From contig JACCLO010000020.1 in NCBI GenBank assembly GCA_029448655.1, forward strand, positions 124,001 through 188,000: a DNA stretch of 64,000 nucleotides, in the 5' to 3' direction. This document shows, in pieces, positions 21,526 through 32,951 of this stretch (position 1 is the first letter of the stretch; every line of letters begins with the position of its first letter). The DNA is from Wolfiporia cocos (taxonomy: Eukaryota > Basidiomycota > Agaricomycetes > Polyporales > Phaeolaceae). The position numbers were made by a program, and so were the translations under genes. The notes under the pieces are model-generated. The model made no database searches. It was not told the DNA's origin and saw nothing but the letters and a program-made list of their open reading frames with translations.

Positions 21526-23373
21526 ATGATATTTGGACCAGAATTCCCAGCACGACTGATTGAACTCTTGCTCGAGGACATTCAGGGAGTCTACAGACTC
21601 AACCAATACGAGTGGACTGACACCATTGGAGCCTTCCGTAACCGTGGAGGAATTGTTGTCATCCCCAGAGAAGATAGGGCATCGAAGTGGGTACAAGTAT
21701 ACCCCTCCGCAGGAACGACCGCTTGGGAAATAACGCGTGAAGCGTTCGAACGATTCGGAGAAATCCCTCCGATGTCAACCGCGACGTTGACCGAAAACGA
21801 AACCGAAACCATCAACAGAACCTTCGATGCCGATGGAAATACGAATCAGCCTTCGGGCGCCACAGGAATGGCAGGAATTGAGCGCATCGGAGATGATGGG
21901 AGAAATCCTGGAAACTTTACAGGAACAGATAACAGCCAGACCGGAGGACAGGACCCTCCAGGATTTATATCTGCTTTTGCGCAGAGTGGGATTGGGTCTA
22001 TGGCTGGAGGAACAGACCTCTTTGGAAACCCCCCACAGAACGCACCCGGAATGGGTAGCGGAGGAAATCCGTCTTGGACTAGCCCAAGTGGAGGAATGGG
22101 AATGACAAACCCAGGAACATGGCCTTCAGGCCTATTTGGACGAACCTCCACAGGTACAAGCGGAGGAGGACTGGGAGGAAACTTCGGACTCGGAGGAGGG
22201 AATGCCCCCCCTCCTGAAGGACTCGGAGGAGGAACCCCCGCGAACCCCGGAGGAGGAAACCCTGGAGGGAACCCAGGGAACCCCGGAGGAAACCCAGGAA
22301 ACCCGGGTGGAGGATACCCGGGAGGAGGAGGACCCCCAGGAGGGCCTCCACCACCGAATGCGCCGCAGCCTCAACCTCCGGCGCCGAACCCGTACTACCG
22401 ACCCCCGATGATAAAGATCAATCCCCCAGACGTATTCGACGGGGAACGATCCGACATGCAGAACTTCATAAACCAGTGCAATTCCTGGTTTACGATGTAC
22501 GGAATGTCATTCCAGAACGACGTTCAGAGAGTGATCTTTATCCTCTCTTATATTTCGAACAAGGGGAAAACGGGCCAATGGAAACAGAATTACCACCGGG
22601 TTTATACGAACCCCCAGACGAAACGATTCTTCCCGCCTAGTCTTGCACAATTTGATGCAGACTTCCAGAAAGCCTTCGGAGCCATCGAAGAGGTACAGAA
22701 AGCACGGAAGAAAATCCTGGACGTAACCCAGGACAGGAAGGACATCGACGATTATATCACCGAGTTCAACAACTTGGCCGGGAAGGCCCAGTACGATTGA
22801 TACAGCGCGGACGGAAACGCGTTGCTCATAACCCTCTTTGAGAAAGGGTTACCCGAACATACGACCCGATACATCATCGGCGTTCGGCCGCTACCAGCGA
22901 CCATTGATGAATGGCAGTCCGCTGCCTCGTACTATGAAAATACGTACAAGATATTCTTGAAACGGGATAAACCGTTTGTCAAGAAAAAGGCGTGGCAAGC
23001 CTCGAACCAGCATAACGGACGCACTAGTGCTCCACAGGCACCCGCACCGAAAGATCCGAATGCGATGGATGTAGATCGAATGACCACCCAGGAAAGGGAC
23101 GATCACATCAAGAAGGGAAAATGTTTCACCTGTCATCAGCCAGGGCATATGTCGCGAGACTGCCCGAAGAGGCCAAGGAAGCCAGCCCGCCCTAGGCGGA
23201 CTACTCGAAAAACCGAAGAAGAAGAAGCCGAGCAAGAAGCTCGCATTGAAGAAGTCTCTGAGGAAGAGACTGAATACATCACCGCCAACAGAGCGGTCAC
23301 AGCAATTAGGGCTCTGAAAGCCAAGAACCCCGAGCTCCTAGCACAGCTCGTAGAAGAACAGGATTTTGCCTAG
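21526..23373 (+). pseudogene. gag: gag of retroelement 1, interrupted by one stop
   Basis: The frame starts MIFGPEFPARLIELL and ends [17 protein letters not shown] at 22798-22800 replaces the Arg codon of element 3 (AQYD-R-YSADG). Features in order: an acidic/Thr-rich N-terminus, a Gly/Pro/Asn-rich stretch at 22150-22370, a capsid-like region (FINQCNSWFTMYGMSFQND), and a CCHC zinc knuckle CFTCHQPGHMSRDC near the end with Arg- and Glu-rich flanks. Gag packages the element RNA. Compared with element 3 it has an extra 8 residues in the Gly-rich stretch. Non-functional as it stands. Confidence 0.88.
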
Positions 23374-23462
23374 GAGGGAAGCCCACGGTCTTACCCTCCG
23401 AGAAAGCAGCGCATGTAATTACCTCGTTCAAGAAGAATCGATCCCTCTTCATCCCAGTAATC

Positions 23463-25742
23463 ATGACGCTGGCAAAACCCGTGAAGTGCAATGCACTAAT
23501 CGACTCAGGAGCAATGTCGAACCTGATCCACAGCAGAGTGGTAGAAAAATACAAGGTGCCCACGCAACCCTTGAAGAACCCGATCATCGTCAAAAACGTT
23601 GACGGAACAGAAAACAAAGATGGGCGAATAGACCGAGAAGCCACCATACTACTACGATATCCGAAGACCCAGAAAACGCGAAAAGTCCGATTCCTGGTAG
23701 GATCAATCGGAACAGAAAATATGATCCTAGGGTATGGATGGCTAAAAGACGAAAACCCCACAATCGACTGGAAGGACCAAACAGTCGATGTGCGATCGAT
23801 ACTAGGGGCAGAAGAAAAGAAACAGGAAGCCACGATCCGAATGGATACGGTGGAGATGGTAGTTGCCCCAGAAGGAAAAATTCCAACAAGGGGGACCAAA
23901 GAAGCTGCAGGGTATGACCTTTACGCCGCGGAAGAAACCGAGATTCCCGCCGGAGGATGGAAACTCGTCTCCACAGGAATAAAAATGAAGATCCCAAAGG
24001 GATCGTATGGAAGGCTGGCCGGACGATCGGGCAACACCCTCAGACACGGATTGGTAGTACAAGCCGGAATCATAGACTCGGACTACCGAGGAGACGTCGG
24101 AGCCATCGTCTTCAACTACTCAGACAAAGCGCATAGAATTATCCCGGGCATGCGAATAGCCCAGATAATTTTCGAACGACACCTCACCCCCGACATCTTA
24201 GAGGTCGAAGACCTAGATGAAACAGAACGAGGGGAGAAAGGGTTCGGATCCATGGACCAGCCAGAAGAAACAGCGCAGCGGCTCTATACTCCCGAAGAGT
24301 ACGAAGCGATCCGACGCTTTGCGAAAGATAACCCTAGGATCATAGGAAAGAAAGGAGAGGCGCGAAAGAAGTTCCGAACAAAGATACAAATCATCAACGC
24401 TGTCAGGAAAGCGTTGACGAAATCCCAGGAATTCGCGCAGAAGACCCCCGAACCAGAACGAACAATTGAGGAAATGGTCCCGAAACACCTACTGGATTTC
24501 GCCAAGGTGTTCAGCAAGGAGTCTGCAGCAGCGTTCCCCCCGTCGAGACCATGGGACCACGCAATCGAATTAAAACCCGATTTCGTGCCGAAAGACTGCA
24601 AAGTCTATGCACTCTCACCTAAAGAGCAGCAAGCGCTGGACAAATTCTTAAAGGAAAACTTGGCCAAGGGATTCATAGTCCCTTCAAAATTCCCGATGGC
24701 GTCACCATTCTTTTTCGTCCCAAAGAAGGACAGCGGCCTACGACCCTGTCAAGATTATTGATATCTGAACGAAGGGACGATAAAGAACGTCTATCCCTTG
24801 CCACTAATCTCAGAGCTCCTGGAAAAGCTAAAGGGAGCAAAGATCTTCACAAAAATGGACCTTAGAGCAGGATACAACAACGTGCGGATCAAGAAGGGAG
24901 ACGAATGGAAAGCGGCCTTCAAAACAAACCGAGGGTTGTACGAGCCCACGGTTATGTTTTTCGGATTGTGCAATGCACCTGGGACCTTTCAGGCAATGAT
25001 GAACGAAATCCTGAAAGAAGAAATCCTCGAAGGATGGGTGCTCGTTTATATGGACGACATCCTCATTTTCTCGGAAGACGAGAAAACACACAAGGAACGA
25101 GAACGGCGGATCCTTCAGAGATTGGTGGATAACCATCTCTTTGTGAAACCTGAAAAATGCGCCTTTGGTGTCGACAGAGTCGAATTTCTGGGACTAGTCA
25201 TCACCCCAGGAAACATCCAGATGGACCCAGCGAAACTCAATGGAATTAAGGAGTGGCCGACTCCTCGAAATCTCAAAGAAGTCAGATCCTTCTTAGGATT
25301 CGCAAACTTCTATCGGAAATTTATCGATCACTACTCTACGCACGCCCGACCCCTGGTAGACCTCACAAAAACGGTCATGGGGACGGGGTTCCAATGGACG
25401 GAGAAAGAACAGAAAGCATTCGAATTCATGAAGAAGGCATTCACGACGGCACCCGCACTAGGAACACCAGACAAGGAGAAACCGTTCATCCTCGAAACAG
25501 ACGCATCTCAGTTCGCCACAGGAGCAGTACTAAAACAGATAGATGAAACAGGGCGCGAACGACCAGTGGGATATCTCTCACAGTCCCTGACATCTACAGA
25601 ACGGAACTATGAAATCTACGATCGCGAACTACTCGGAATAGTCCGAGCCTTAGAAGAATGGCGGCACCTGTTAGAAGGAGCACCGCATTGGATCTTGATC
25701 CGAAGTGATCATCAGAACCTGACGTACTGGAGAAGCGCACAG
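23463..25742 (+). pseudogene. pol: pol of retroelement 1, left part: protease, dUTPase, RT, RNaseH
   Basis: The pol frame is -1 relative to gag and is open from about 23374. The first ATG is 23463, but entry by frameshift is likely because protease-like sequence ([20 protein letters not shown]) precedes it. Domains: aspartic protease [11 protein letters not shown] (23490s); dUTPase about 23853-24260 ([33 protein letters not shown]); RT with [15 protein letters not shown] and YMDD (about 25051); and RNaseH. TGA at 24759-24761 replaces the Arg codon of CQDY-R-YLNEG. The frame is cut at 25742 by the LTR of element 2. Confidence 0.88.
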
Positions 25743-26442
25743 TGACACAGACTAGACTGTGGGACTCACACTATAACCTTATAGGCGACTTGAAGATGTT
25801 GCAGAAGGTTGGTGAGGAGGCTAGTGGGCGCAAGCAGAGATGGTATGTTACTGTGCGAATGCAGAGAACAAATCTAAGGCTTATCCGCAGTGATAGCCCT
25901 ACTTATATACATCCTTTGTTTGGTTACTCGAAGAGGAGCCAAACAGTTAGACGGTCTGTGCGCAGACATAACTAAATACAGTTAAGTCGTAAACTACAGT
26001 AGACCATGTGCGCCGGTAATGGCCGCACCAGTAAGAACGTTTGTTTGGACCGTAGGTCCGTGTTGTGGAAGTGGCTGGAACTACGTTAGTAAGCCATGCA
26101 TGTGATTCTTATATACCGGTATCGGGATATGAGTAATCGGGAGGGCATTGGCATGTGATAACGAGCGGGCCGCTTATCCAATTGTACTGACATAGCCCAG
26201 TATCGGGATATGAGTAAGGCGCGTGACACCGGAGGTTAGTCCGCTGAGTCATTGACGCGTACGAGCGTATTATGTACATGTTGTTATGACGGGTGGACGT
26301 GTACCGCGTTGTGTACGTGTTGTTTGGTTGCGTGTACGTGTAGACGGGCGCTTAGCAGCGTAAATGTCTACAAGGTCGTAGAAATACCAGATAAATAGGT
26401 AAAAATACGGGAAAAATAGTGGCATGTCCCAAATCTGTGACA
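25743..26442 (-). repeat. 3' LTR of retroelement 2
   Basis: 700 bp, matching 35032-35728 end to end with scattered substitutions and small indels. Confidence 0.9.
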
Positions 26443-26481
26443 TTACCCCCTCTTCAGGTTTCATTGTCCCTAATGGAACAA

Positions 26482-29400
26482 TTACTTTCCTGTGGAGCCG
26501 AAACCACCAGTACCGCGCTCGGATTTAATCTTTTCAAAGTAAGATTTTCCGTGTAGCGTAATGTGCGGGTCCTTAGCAACTTCGCAGATGAGCTGAGCAA
26601 TCTTATCACCGGCCCGAATATCGATAGATATATCGGAGTGATTCCGGAGAATGATGATTACTTCGCCTTGATAATCGTGGTCGATAACGCCACCCATTAC
26701 GTCTATGCCTTTTCGGGCAAGACTAGAGCGGGGGGCGATACGTCCGTAAGTGCCGAAAGGTACCTGGATCTTCAGTTTGGTGTTGTATTCTGTCTGCCCG
26801 TGAGCTGGCAGAACGTCGCCTGTTGCAGTGTACAGGTCAAACCCAACCGAGTCCTTGGTTCCCTTTTCCGGCATTCGGCCGCCTTCACCGACTACGATTT
26901 TCAAGTCCGCGTTTTGGTTTATGTCCGCGGACATCCATCCCCCGTCGGGGTGTCTAACCATGCGCTGCTTAGGATCCTTCGCAAATTCTTCGCGATACTG
27001 CGGCCAGTCGTCTGGCCACGTGCATTCGTCGGCTTCCCAGTCGTCGCTGTCAGGGTCGAAGACATGAACTGCTTCTTTCCTTCTGGCTGATCGCCTGAGG
27101 GGGACATCCTGCATTGGAATGGCGTGTGAAGCCTTGTATTCTTGCAGAATGTCATATGCCGTGTCGAGATCGGCTTCGCGTACCCAGGAGTCGTCATTGA
27201 TACCAAATCCTTTCCATCGGATTCTGTATTCAACTCTTCCTGCACGGAGACGATGATCTAAGATCTTCTCGACTTCCCATAATTCCTCGCCGTCGACCAT
27301 TTCTGGTTGAGGCTCTGGTTTTTTCTGATGCACCGGGTCCTTGTACATGACCAACTTGGAAGCGTGGAATACTGGGTGGTAAGCCCTGTATTGCTCGTCC
27401 ATGTGTACCCTAAAGGTGACCGGAGATAATTGTTCAATTATCCTAAATGGTCCCAAATAGCGTGGACTAAGACTTCTTTCGGAGTCTTGCCAGCTACGGG
27501 CGTCAACGAGGACTTTGTCGCCGACTTTAAACGGCACCGAGCGCTTATGTTGATCGTAGTACCAAGACCAGCGTTCAGCAGCCAATTTCATTGCTGCCTT
27601 AGCTTGTTCTTGTGCCGACCATCTTTCGTAAGCAATGACATTTAGGTCCGTGTATGGTGTTGGACGTAAATTCGTAGGTCCTGCATTAGGGTGCCTTCCT
27701 AGTTCGACAAAGAATGGGCTGTTCTTTGTTGTCTCACTAGCCGCGTTGTTGTACGCGAATTCAGCCGTTGGGAGAAACCATGACCAGTTATCCTTTTGAA
27801 TAACATCGATGTAACATCTAAGATATTGCTCCAGGATCTGGTTAACTCTCTCCGTCTGGCCATCCGCTTGCGGGTGATAGGCGGTTGTCATTGACCGTTG
27901 GATTCCCAATTGCTCACACCATCCCTTGAATAAGGCGGCTGCGAATTGCGGGCCTCTATCCGAAATGATTTGTTTCGGAAGTCCGTGGTTCGGATAAATC
28001 CGAAGGTACAGGAGGTTCGCTAATTCTTTTGCCGTTATCTTGTCTGACGTGGGAATGAAGTGTGCTCGTTTGGTAAGCCGGTCCACTATTACCATAATAG
28101 CATTGAATTGTTTCAATTCGCCGCTGGGTGGTAGGTGGACGATAAGGTCAATTGTGACGGTGTCCCAAGGTGCTTCCGGAACTGGGAGCGGTTGCAGGGG
28201 TCCGTACGGGGTCTGGTTGTGGTTCTTCATGCGTTGACATGTGTCACAACCTTCCACGTATTGCTTTACCATCGTGGTCATTCCAGGCCACCAGTAATTA
28301 CGTGATAGAAGTTCATAGGTCTTCCATCGTCCGAAGTGTCCGGCCGTCACATGGTCATGATGTAACTCCAGAATCTTCGTGCGCAATTCCTTAGGCTCTT
28401 TTGGAACGTACACTTTTCCTCGTCTGAGGAGTAATCCGGCCTCCATGTTCCATTCCTGGAGATCTTTACCGAATTCCTTGGGACCACTTTTCAGTAGTTC
28501 CTGGTAATCCTTGGTAATTTGATCGTCCATGAGGGCTTGTCGGATTTGTCGGAGAAGGTCCTCGTCGCCTGATTGTATCTCCTGCTGTGACGCTTCTAGC
28601 GCCCTAACCGTAAAGTATTCCGGTTTCAGCAAAATTTGATCGCGATTGTCGAGTTCCACCCCCTCTTCATGGTCTGGCCTCCGTGACAGAGGATCAGCCG
28701 TAAGCATTGTTTTACCGGGTTTGTGGCACATGGTGAAGTTGAACCTTGTCAGGTAAAGACTCCAACGTGCCTGTCTCCGGGTTAGCCGTTGTGCCGATTT
28801 GAAATATGTCAGATTGAGATGATCCGACCATACTTCAAATTTGTGTGGGTGTCCTTCGAGGTAATGTCTCCATTCCTCTAGAGCACGGATGATTGCGAGC
28901 AACTCCTTATCGTAAATCTCATAGTTTCTTTCGGGTGCTGATAGAGATTTCGAATAAAAGGCTACCGGGTGCCAGAGCTTATCCTCCGAAGAGTATTGTG
29001 ATAGCACCGCACCAGTTGCGTAATCGGAAGAATCCGCTTCCACGCGGAACGGGGACTCCTGATCTGGGATCCGGAGTATTGGAGCCGATGTGAAAGCTTC
29101 CTTGAGAGTTTGGAAGGCTTCCGCTTGTTCGGGTCCCCAGTTCCATTGCGTGTTTTTCTTGGACAGTTCGGTTAACGGCTTAACCACTTTGGAGAAATCT
29201 TTAATGAACCGACGGTAGTAGTTGGCGAAGCCAACAAAGGCTTGGACGTCCTTCACCTTGGCAGGTGTAGGCCAGTCCATTACGCCGGCTACCTTCTTAG
29301 GGTCCATTTCGACTTTTCCTTTGGAGATGATCATTCCCAGGTATTCAATACTGCTTTGTTCGAAGAAGCACTTTTCAGGCTTCGCAAACAAGTCGTTGTC

Positions 29401-31017
29401 TTGCAAGATTTGCAATACTTGCTTGACAATACGACGGTGTTCCAACAGGTCGTTTCCGAACACAAGGATGTCGTCTAGGTAGACAATGACCTTTCCTTCT
29501 CTGATAAGGTCACCTAGAATATCGTTCATCATGTGTTGGAACGTGCTGGGTGCATTACAAAAACCGAAGTACATGACTACGGCTTCGTAAAGGCCGTTAG
29601 GCGTAATGAATGCGGTCTTCCATTCATCTCCCTCCTTGATTCTTACGTTGTTGTAACCCCAACGCAAGTCGAGCTTCGTGAATATCGAAGCCTGGCTAAG
29701 CTTATCGATAAGCTCGTCTATGCGTGGGAGAGGGTACCTGTTTTTAATGGTTAAGTCGTTCACCTTTCGGTAATCGACTACCATTCGGGCTCCGCCGTCT
29801 TTTTTAGGGACGAAGAAGACCGGGCTCGCGATCGGGGATTTTGAGTGTCGGATGTAGCCCTTCCGTAACTCTTCCTGAATCCACTGATCTAGCGAGTTCG
29901 CTTCCTGAGGAGACATCTTGTATGCCTTACTCGGGGGCGGTAGTACCGCGTCATCGGGGAAGTCGATGGCGTGATCGTATGGTTTCCGTTCGGGCATCCT
30001 TTCGGATGCACGTTGAGAAAATACTGTGGGACCAAACTCCTGGTATTCCTCCGGAACCAAAGATTTCCATTTCTGGAGATCCGCATCTGTCAGGAATTCA
30101 TCATCCGACTTCTCCGTTATCGATTGAATGGCATCGATAAGGAGTTCCGTTCCTTCGTCAAGGGTGTTCACCCAAGCGACAAAGGGATTCTCAGGCTCCT
30201 CTAAGCCGAGAAAATCTATTGGAAAGTCATTGATGATCTGATAGATGTTGCGGGGTTCGATTTCATCTTCTTCCTCAGAAATCGAAACCCGTTTGCCATG
30301 TTTACATTTTTCCGTACACCGATATGTGAAGGTTCCTTCCGGCCAATTGAAGTCCGGGTTGTGTTTCAGGAACCAGTCATATCCGAGGATCACATCCGCA
30401 TTCTGTACGTCCATTACGTACAAGAATTCGGTGGACTTGTGTTCCTCGTGCACCATATAAGCTTTTACTGCCATATTGATATTACCGGCGGTATTAGAGG
30501 TACCGTCGGCGTTGCGAATCTCGAGAGGCGAAGGTAGTTTCTGAGTGACTAACTTCTCCTCATGGACGAGTTTCTTATCTATGACGCTTATTGATGCACC
30601 GGTGTCGATTAATGCCATGGCGTTTACTTTCTTTCCATATACCCACAGTTCCACTTCGATAGAGAACGATTTATTGTCGTCTCGAGAATTGTTTCCATAT
30701 ACATTATACAAAGTGAAAAACTTCAGCGCGAGCGGGTCAGGATAAAAGTATTGTACAGGAGGGGCACGTGTAGCTAGTGTCCGAGTCCTCCGGGCAAAGT
30801 CCATTGCCGAGTTACCGAATATACCGAGATGGGATACCGGGTGACGTACGACCGCCTTATCTTCCCACAAGATAAGGGGTCTCTGTGAAGCCTCTTCGTA
30901 GAGGTGCGCTTCTTCGGGGCGCTGTACACTCCCAGCCGCTGCGGGGCTGGTGTGTTCTTCACAGAACGTCTTCGAGACGTGTGGTTGGGGCGAGGGGAAC
31001 CGAGATGGTCCCGACAT
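26482..31017 (-). CDS. pol: Pol of retroelement 2: PR-RT-RNaseH-IN-chromodomain-dUTPase
   Basis: Uninterrupted 1,511-aa frame from ATG (31017) to TAA. Protease LIDTGASISV (Asp about 138); RT FTKLDLRWGYNNVRI and YLDD (513-516); RNaseH with EADSSDYATGAVL; integrase zinc-binding H-H-C-C (HVTAGHFG...CDTCQRMK); core DDE with DRGPQFAA. The chromodomain (WEVEKILDHR...YRIRWKGF...DSW) is the feature of chromoviruses that targets integration to histone-marked chromatin. The last about 135 residues form a canonical trimeric dUTPase: SVGFDLYT, PRSSLA, GGVIDHDYQGEV, KIAQLI, GTGGFGSTG. dUTPase hydrolyses dUTP and keeps uracil out of cDNA. The start overlaps the end of the gag zinc-knuckle frame (to 30959). 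Confidence 0.93.
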   Translation of the reverse strand: MSGPSRFPSPQPHVSKTFCEEHTSPAAAGSVQRPEEAHLYEEASQRPLILWEDKAVVRHPVSHLGIFGNSAMDFARRTRTLATRAPPVQYFYPDPLALKFFTLYNVYGNNSRDDNKSFSIEVELWVYGKKVNAMALIDTGASISVIDKKLVHEEKLVTQKLPSPLEIRNADGTSNTAGNINMAVKAYMVHEEHKSTEFLYVMDVQNADVILGYDWFLKHNPDFNWPEGTFTYRCTEKCKHGKRVSISEEEDEIEPRNIYQIINDFPIDFLGLEEPENPFVAWVNTLDEGTELLIDAIQSITEKSDDEFLTDADLQKWKSLVPEEYQEFGPTVFSQRASERMPERKPYDHAIDFPDDAVLPPPSKAYKMSPQEANSLDQWIQEELRKGYIRHSKSPIASPVFFVPKKDGGARMVVDYRKVNDLTIKNRYPLPRIDELIDKLSQASIFTKLDLRWGYNNVRIKEGDEWKTAFITPNGLYEAVVMYFGFCNAPSTFQHMMNDILGDLIREGKVIVYLDDILVFGNDLLEHRRIVKQVLQILQDNDLFAKPEKCFFEQSSIEYLGMIISKGKVEMDPKKVAGVMDWPTPAKVKDVQAFVGFANYYRRFIKDFSKVVKPLTELSKKNTQWNWGPEQAEAFQTLKEAFTSAPILRIPDQESPFRVEADSSDYATGAVLSQYSSEDKLWHPVAFYSKSLSAPERNYEIYDKELLAIIRALEEWRHYLEGHPHKFEVWSDHLNLTYFKSAQRLTRRQARWSLYLTRFNFTMCHKPGKTMLTADPLSRRPDHEEGVELDNRDQILLKPEYFTVRALEASQQEIQSGDEDLLRQIRQALMDDQITKDYQELLKSGPKEFGKDLQEWNMEAGLLLRRGKVYVPKEPKELRTKILELHHDHVTAGHFGRWKTYELLSRNYWWPGMTTMVKQYVEGCDTCQRMKNHNQTPYGPLQPLPVPEAPWDTVTIDLIVHLPPSGELKQFNAIMVIVDRLTKRAHFIPTSDKITAKELANLLYLRIYPNHGLPKQIISDRGPQFAAALFKGWCEQLGIQRSMTTAYHPQADGQTERVNQILEQYLRCYIDVIQKDNWSWFLPTAEFAYNNAASETTKNSPFFVELGRHPNAGPTNLRPTPYTDLNVIAYERWSAQEQAKAAMKLAAERWSWYYDQHKRSVPFKVGDKVLVDARSWQDSERSLSPRYLGPFRIIEQLSPVTFRVHMDEQYRAYHPVFHASKLVMYKDPVHQKKPEPQPEMVDGEELWEVEKILDHRLRAGRVEYRIRWKGFGINDDSWVREADLDTAYDILQEYKASHAIPMQDVPLRRSARRKEAVHVFDPDSDDWEADECTWPDDWPQYREEFAKDPKQRMVRHPDGGWMSADINQNADLKIVVGEGGRMPEKGTKDSVGFDLYTATGDVLPAHGQTEYNTKLKIQVPFGTYGRIAPRSSLARKGIDVMGGVIDHDYQGEVIIILRNHSDISIDIRAGDKIAQLICEVAKDPHITLHGKSYFEKIKSERGTGGFGSTGK

Positions 31018-32951
31018 TGGCGACGGTGGTGGCGGGGGCCGAGGGTCCTGCTGAGCTTGAGTCAGCTGTCACTTCCTCCCAGATCGTTCGGGCACGATAC
31101 GTCTTGCCATCCGCGGGGGGCGCCGAGTACGGCTTCTTGCCAGAAGCCTGTCCCTTTCCACTACCCGAAGGAGCAGCCGTGGTCTTTCCAGACGCGGCAG
31201 CTGCATCCTTCGCCCTTTGTTGTTCGGCCCGCTGAGCAGCAGGCACGAACGTTCCCGCAGCCTTGTCCGCGGCAAGCTTAGGACACTTGTTGAAATAGTG
31301 TCCCGTCTGCTTGCAGTAAGGTGCAGACGGCGTTGGTGGTGTCGGCGGGGGCTTTGGCGGGCGCCTTTCCCTTGTCCTTCTTTTTCTCCGACTTCTTTGC
31401 AGAAGCGGAGGACGTCTCCTTCTTTTCGGCAGGGGCCGAGTCCTTTTTGCCGGCCTTCTCGAAGATCGAACCCTTGATCTTGTCAGGGTAAGATGTCTGA
31501 TACATTTCGAGGGCGAAATCTATCAGAGGCTCGATGTCGGTGGGGGCCTTGAAGAACGGGGTCTTGCCGAGGACGTTTAAGGTGTCCTTGACCTTTTCGG
31601 GGAGAGTCTCGGTGAATTCCCACACCAGAGTCTCGTTGGCGGTTTCGGAGAGGCGGCCGAGGGTGCGGAACCGTTCGCAGTAATTGAAGTAGTTTGATTC
31701 TGCCAATTCCTTGCCTTTCGTGCCGTAGTAACCGCGAATTTCCTTTTTCGCGATCTCCTTATCCGTCATTTTCCCATATTGCACCATTACGGATTTGGTG
31801 AAGTCCTCCCAGGTGCCGAGAGGTTCACCGTTTCCTGCCTTCTTGATGAGAGGCGAGAAAAACTTGTATGCGTCCCCTGTGACGCGGAAGAGGGCCGTGG
31901 TGATACGGTCATGGTCATCGTAGACCCTGAGCGTACCGAAGTACAGGCCCATCTTCTCCACCCATTCCTGTGCAGTCACCTTTCCAGATGACCCAGAGAA
32001 TTCGGGGGGAGGGGGGATTTTCAGGTTTTGGGGCAGACCTGGAATCTGCGGGGCGACGGCTGCTGCAGCAGCAGCTGCAGCTTGAGCGGCGGCAGCGGCC
32101 TCGGCTGCTCTGGCTTGAGCATTACCGGGGGCCGGTGCCGGGTCTTCCGGGGGCGTGCGGACACCGGGAGGGTTGGGAACGGAGGGATTCTTGCGAATCC
32201 TCCGGAGTTCCTCGTCGACCTTCTCCATGCGTTCGGCAAATGCATCCTCGAGGTCGTCCAGCCGGGACCGGTAATCCTTCCGAAGTTCCTTCTCCATTGC
32301 GGAGAACTTGGCGGTGTACTCCTGTCGGAGTTCCTTACCAAGGTCCACCAGCGTGGACAGCACCTCGTTACGGACCGAATTTACCGCCTCCTGTAGCTCG
32401 TCTTGGGCTTTTTGTTCGATTGCCCTGGATTGCCCAACCAGGGAATCGATTCTGCCATGGATGCGATCCAGGCGGGCGTACACCATTCGCCCGAGGGTAT
32501 CGGTGGTGTCGTAGGATATGGCCGCACTTCGTTGTACGGCTGAGTCAATGATTGGCCCATGCAGGGCCCCATCCACCTTGTGATGTTCCTCCTCTGTGAG
32601 GTACGCCTTGAGGTTGTCGGCGGCCACTGCATCGGTCCACCGTACTGGACTGGAAAATTCCATTTCCAGGTTGGTGACGGGCCCGATTGGTCGGGTACGA
32701 CGAGTCGGGGGGTAACCGGCAATGGGGGTGCCTGGGCGTGTACCCATGGGGTTGGTCGGAGAATCCCTTTGTGGGGGAACGAACTCCTGTACTGCTTCTT
32801 CCTCTTCCTCCTCCTCTCCCTCGCTTAGGTGCTCCAGCGTCACCAGTTGCTGAGTTCCCGAGGGACCAGCTACCGGGGTCACCGGGCCTTCTGAGCGGAG
32901 GCGCATCTTGCGGGGGGCGAGTGGGGTGCTAACGGAGGAGGTGGAAGACAT
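30959..32951 (-). CDS. gag: Gag of retroelement 2, frame break inside the zinc knuckle
   Basis: ATG at 32951, 557 codons open to TAA at 31278. Contents: an acidic N-terminus with a Glu run, a long coiled-coil region (about 32160-32480), an Ala-rich linker, and a capsid-like domain (TAQEWVEKMGLYFGTL; FTKSVMVQYGKMTD). The main frame ends before the knuckle is complete. Skipping one base in ACCTTAC (about 31317) gives CTYCKQTGHYFNKC, a CX2CX4HX4C knuckle, and runs on to TGA at 30959. Either a one-base insertion broke this copy, or a +1 shift makes the full Gag. Pol is in the third frame. Confidence 0.85.
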
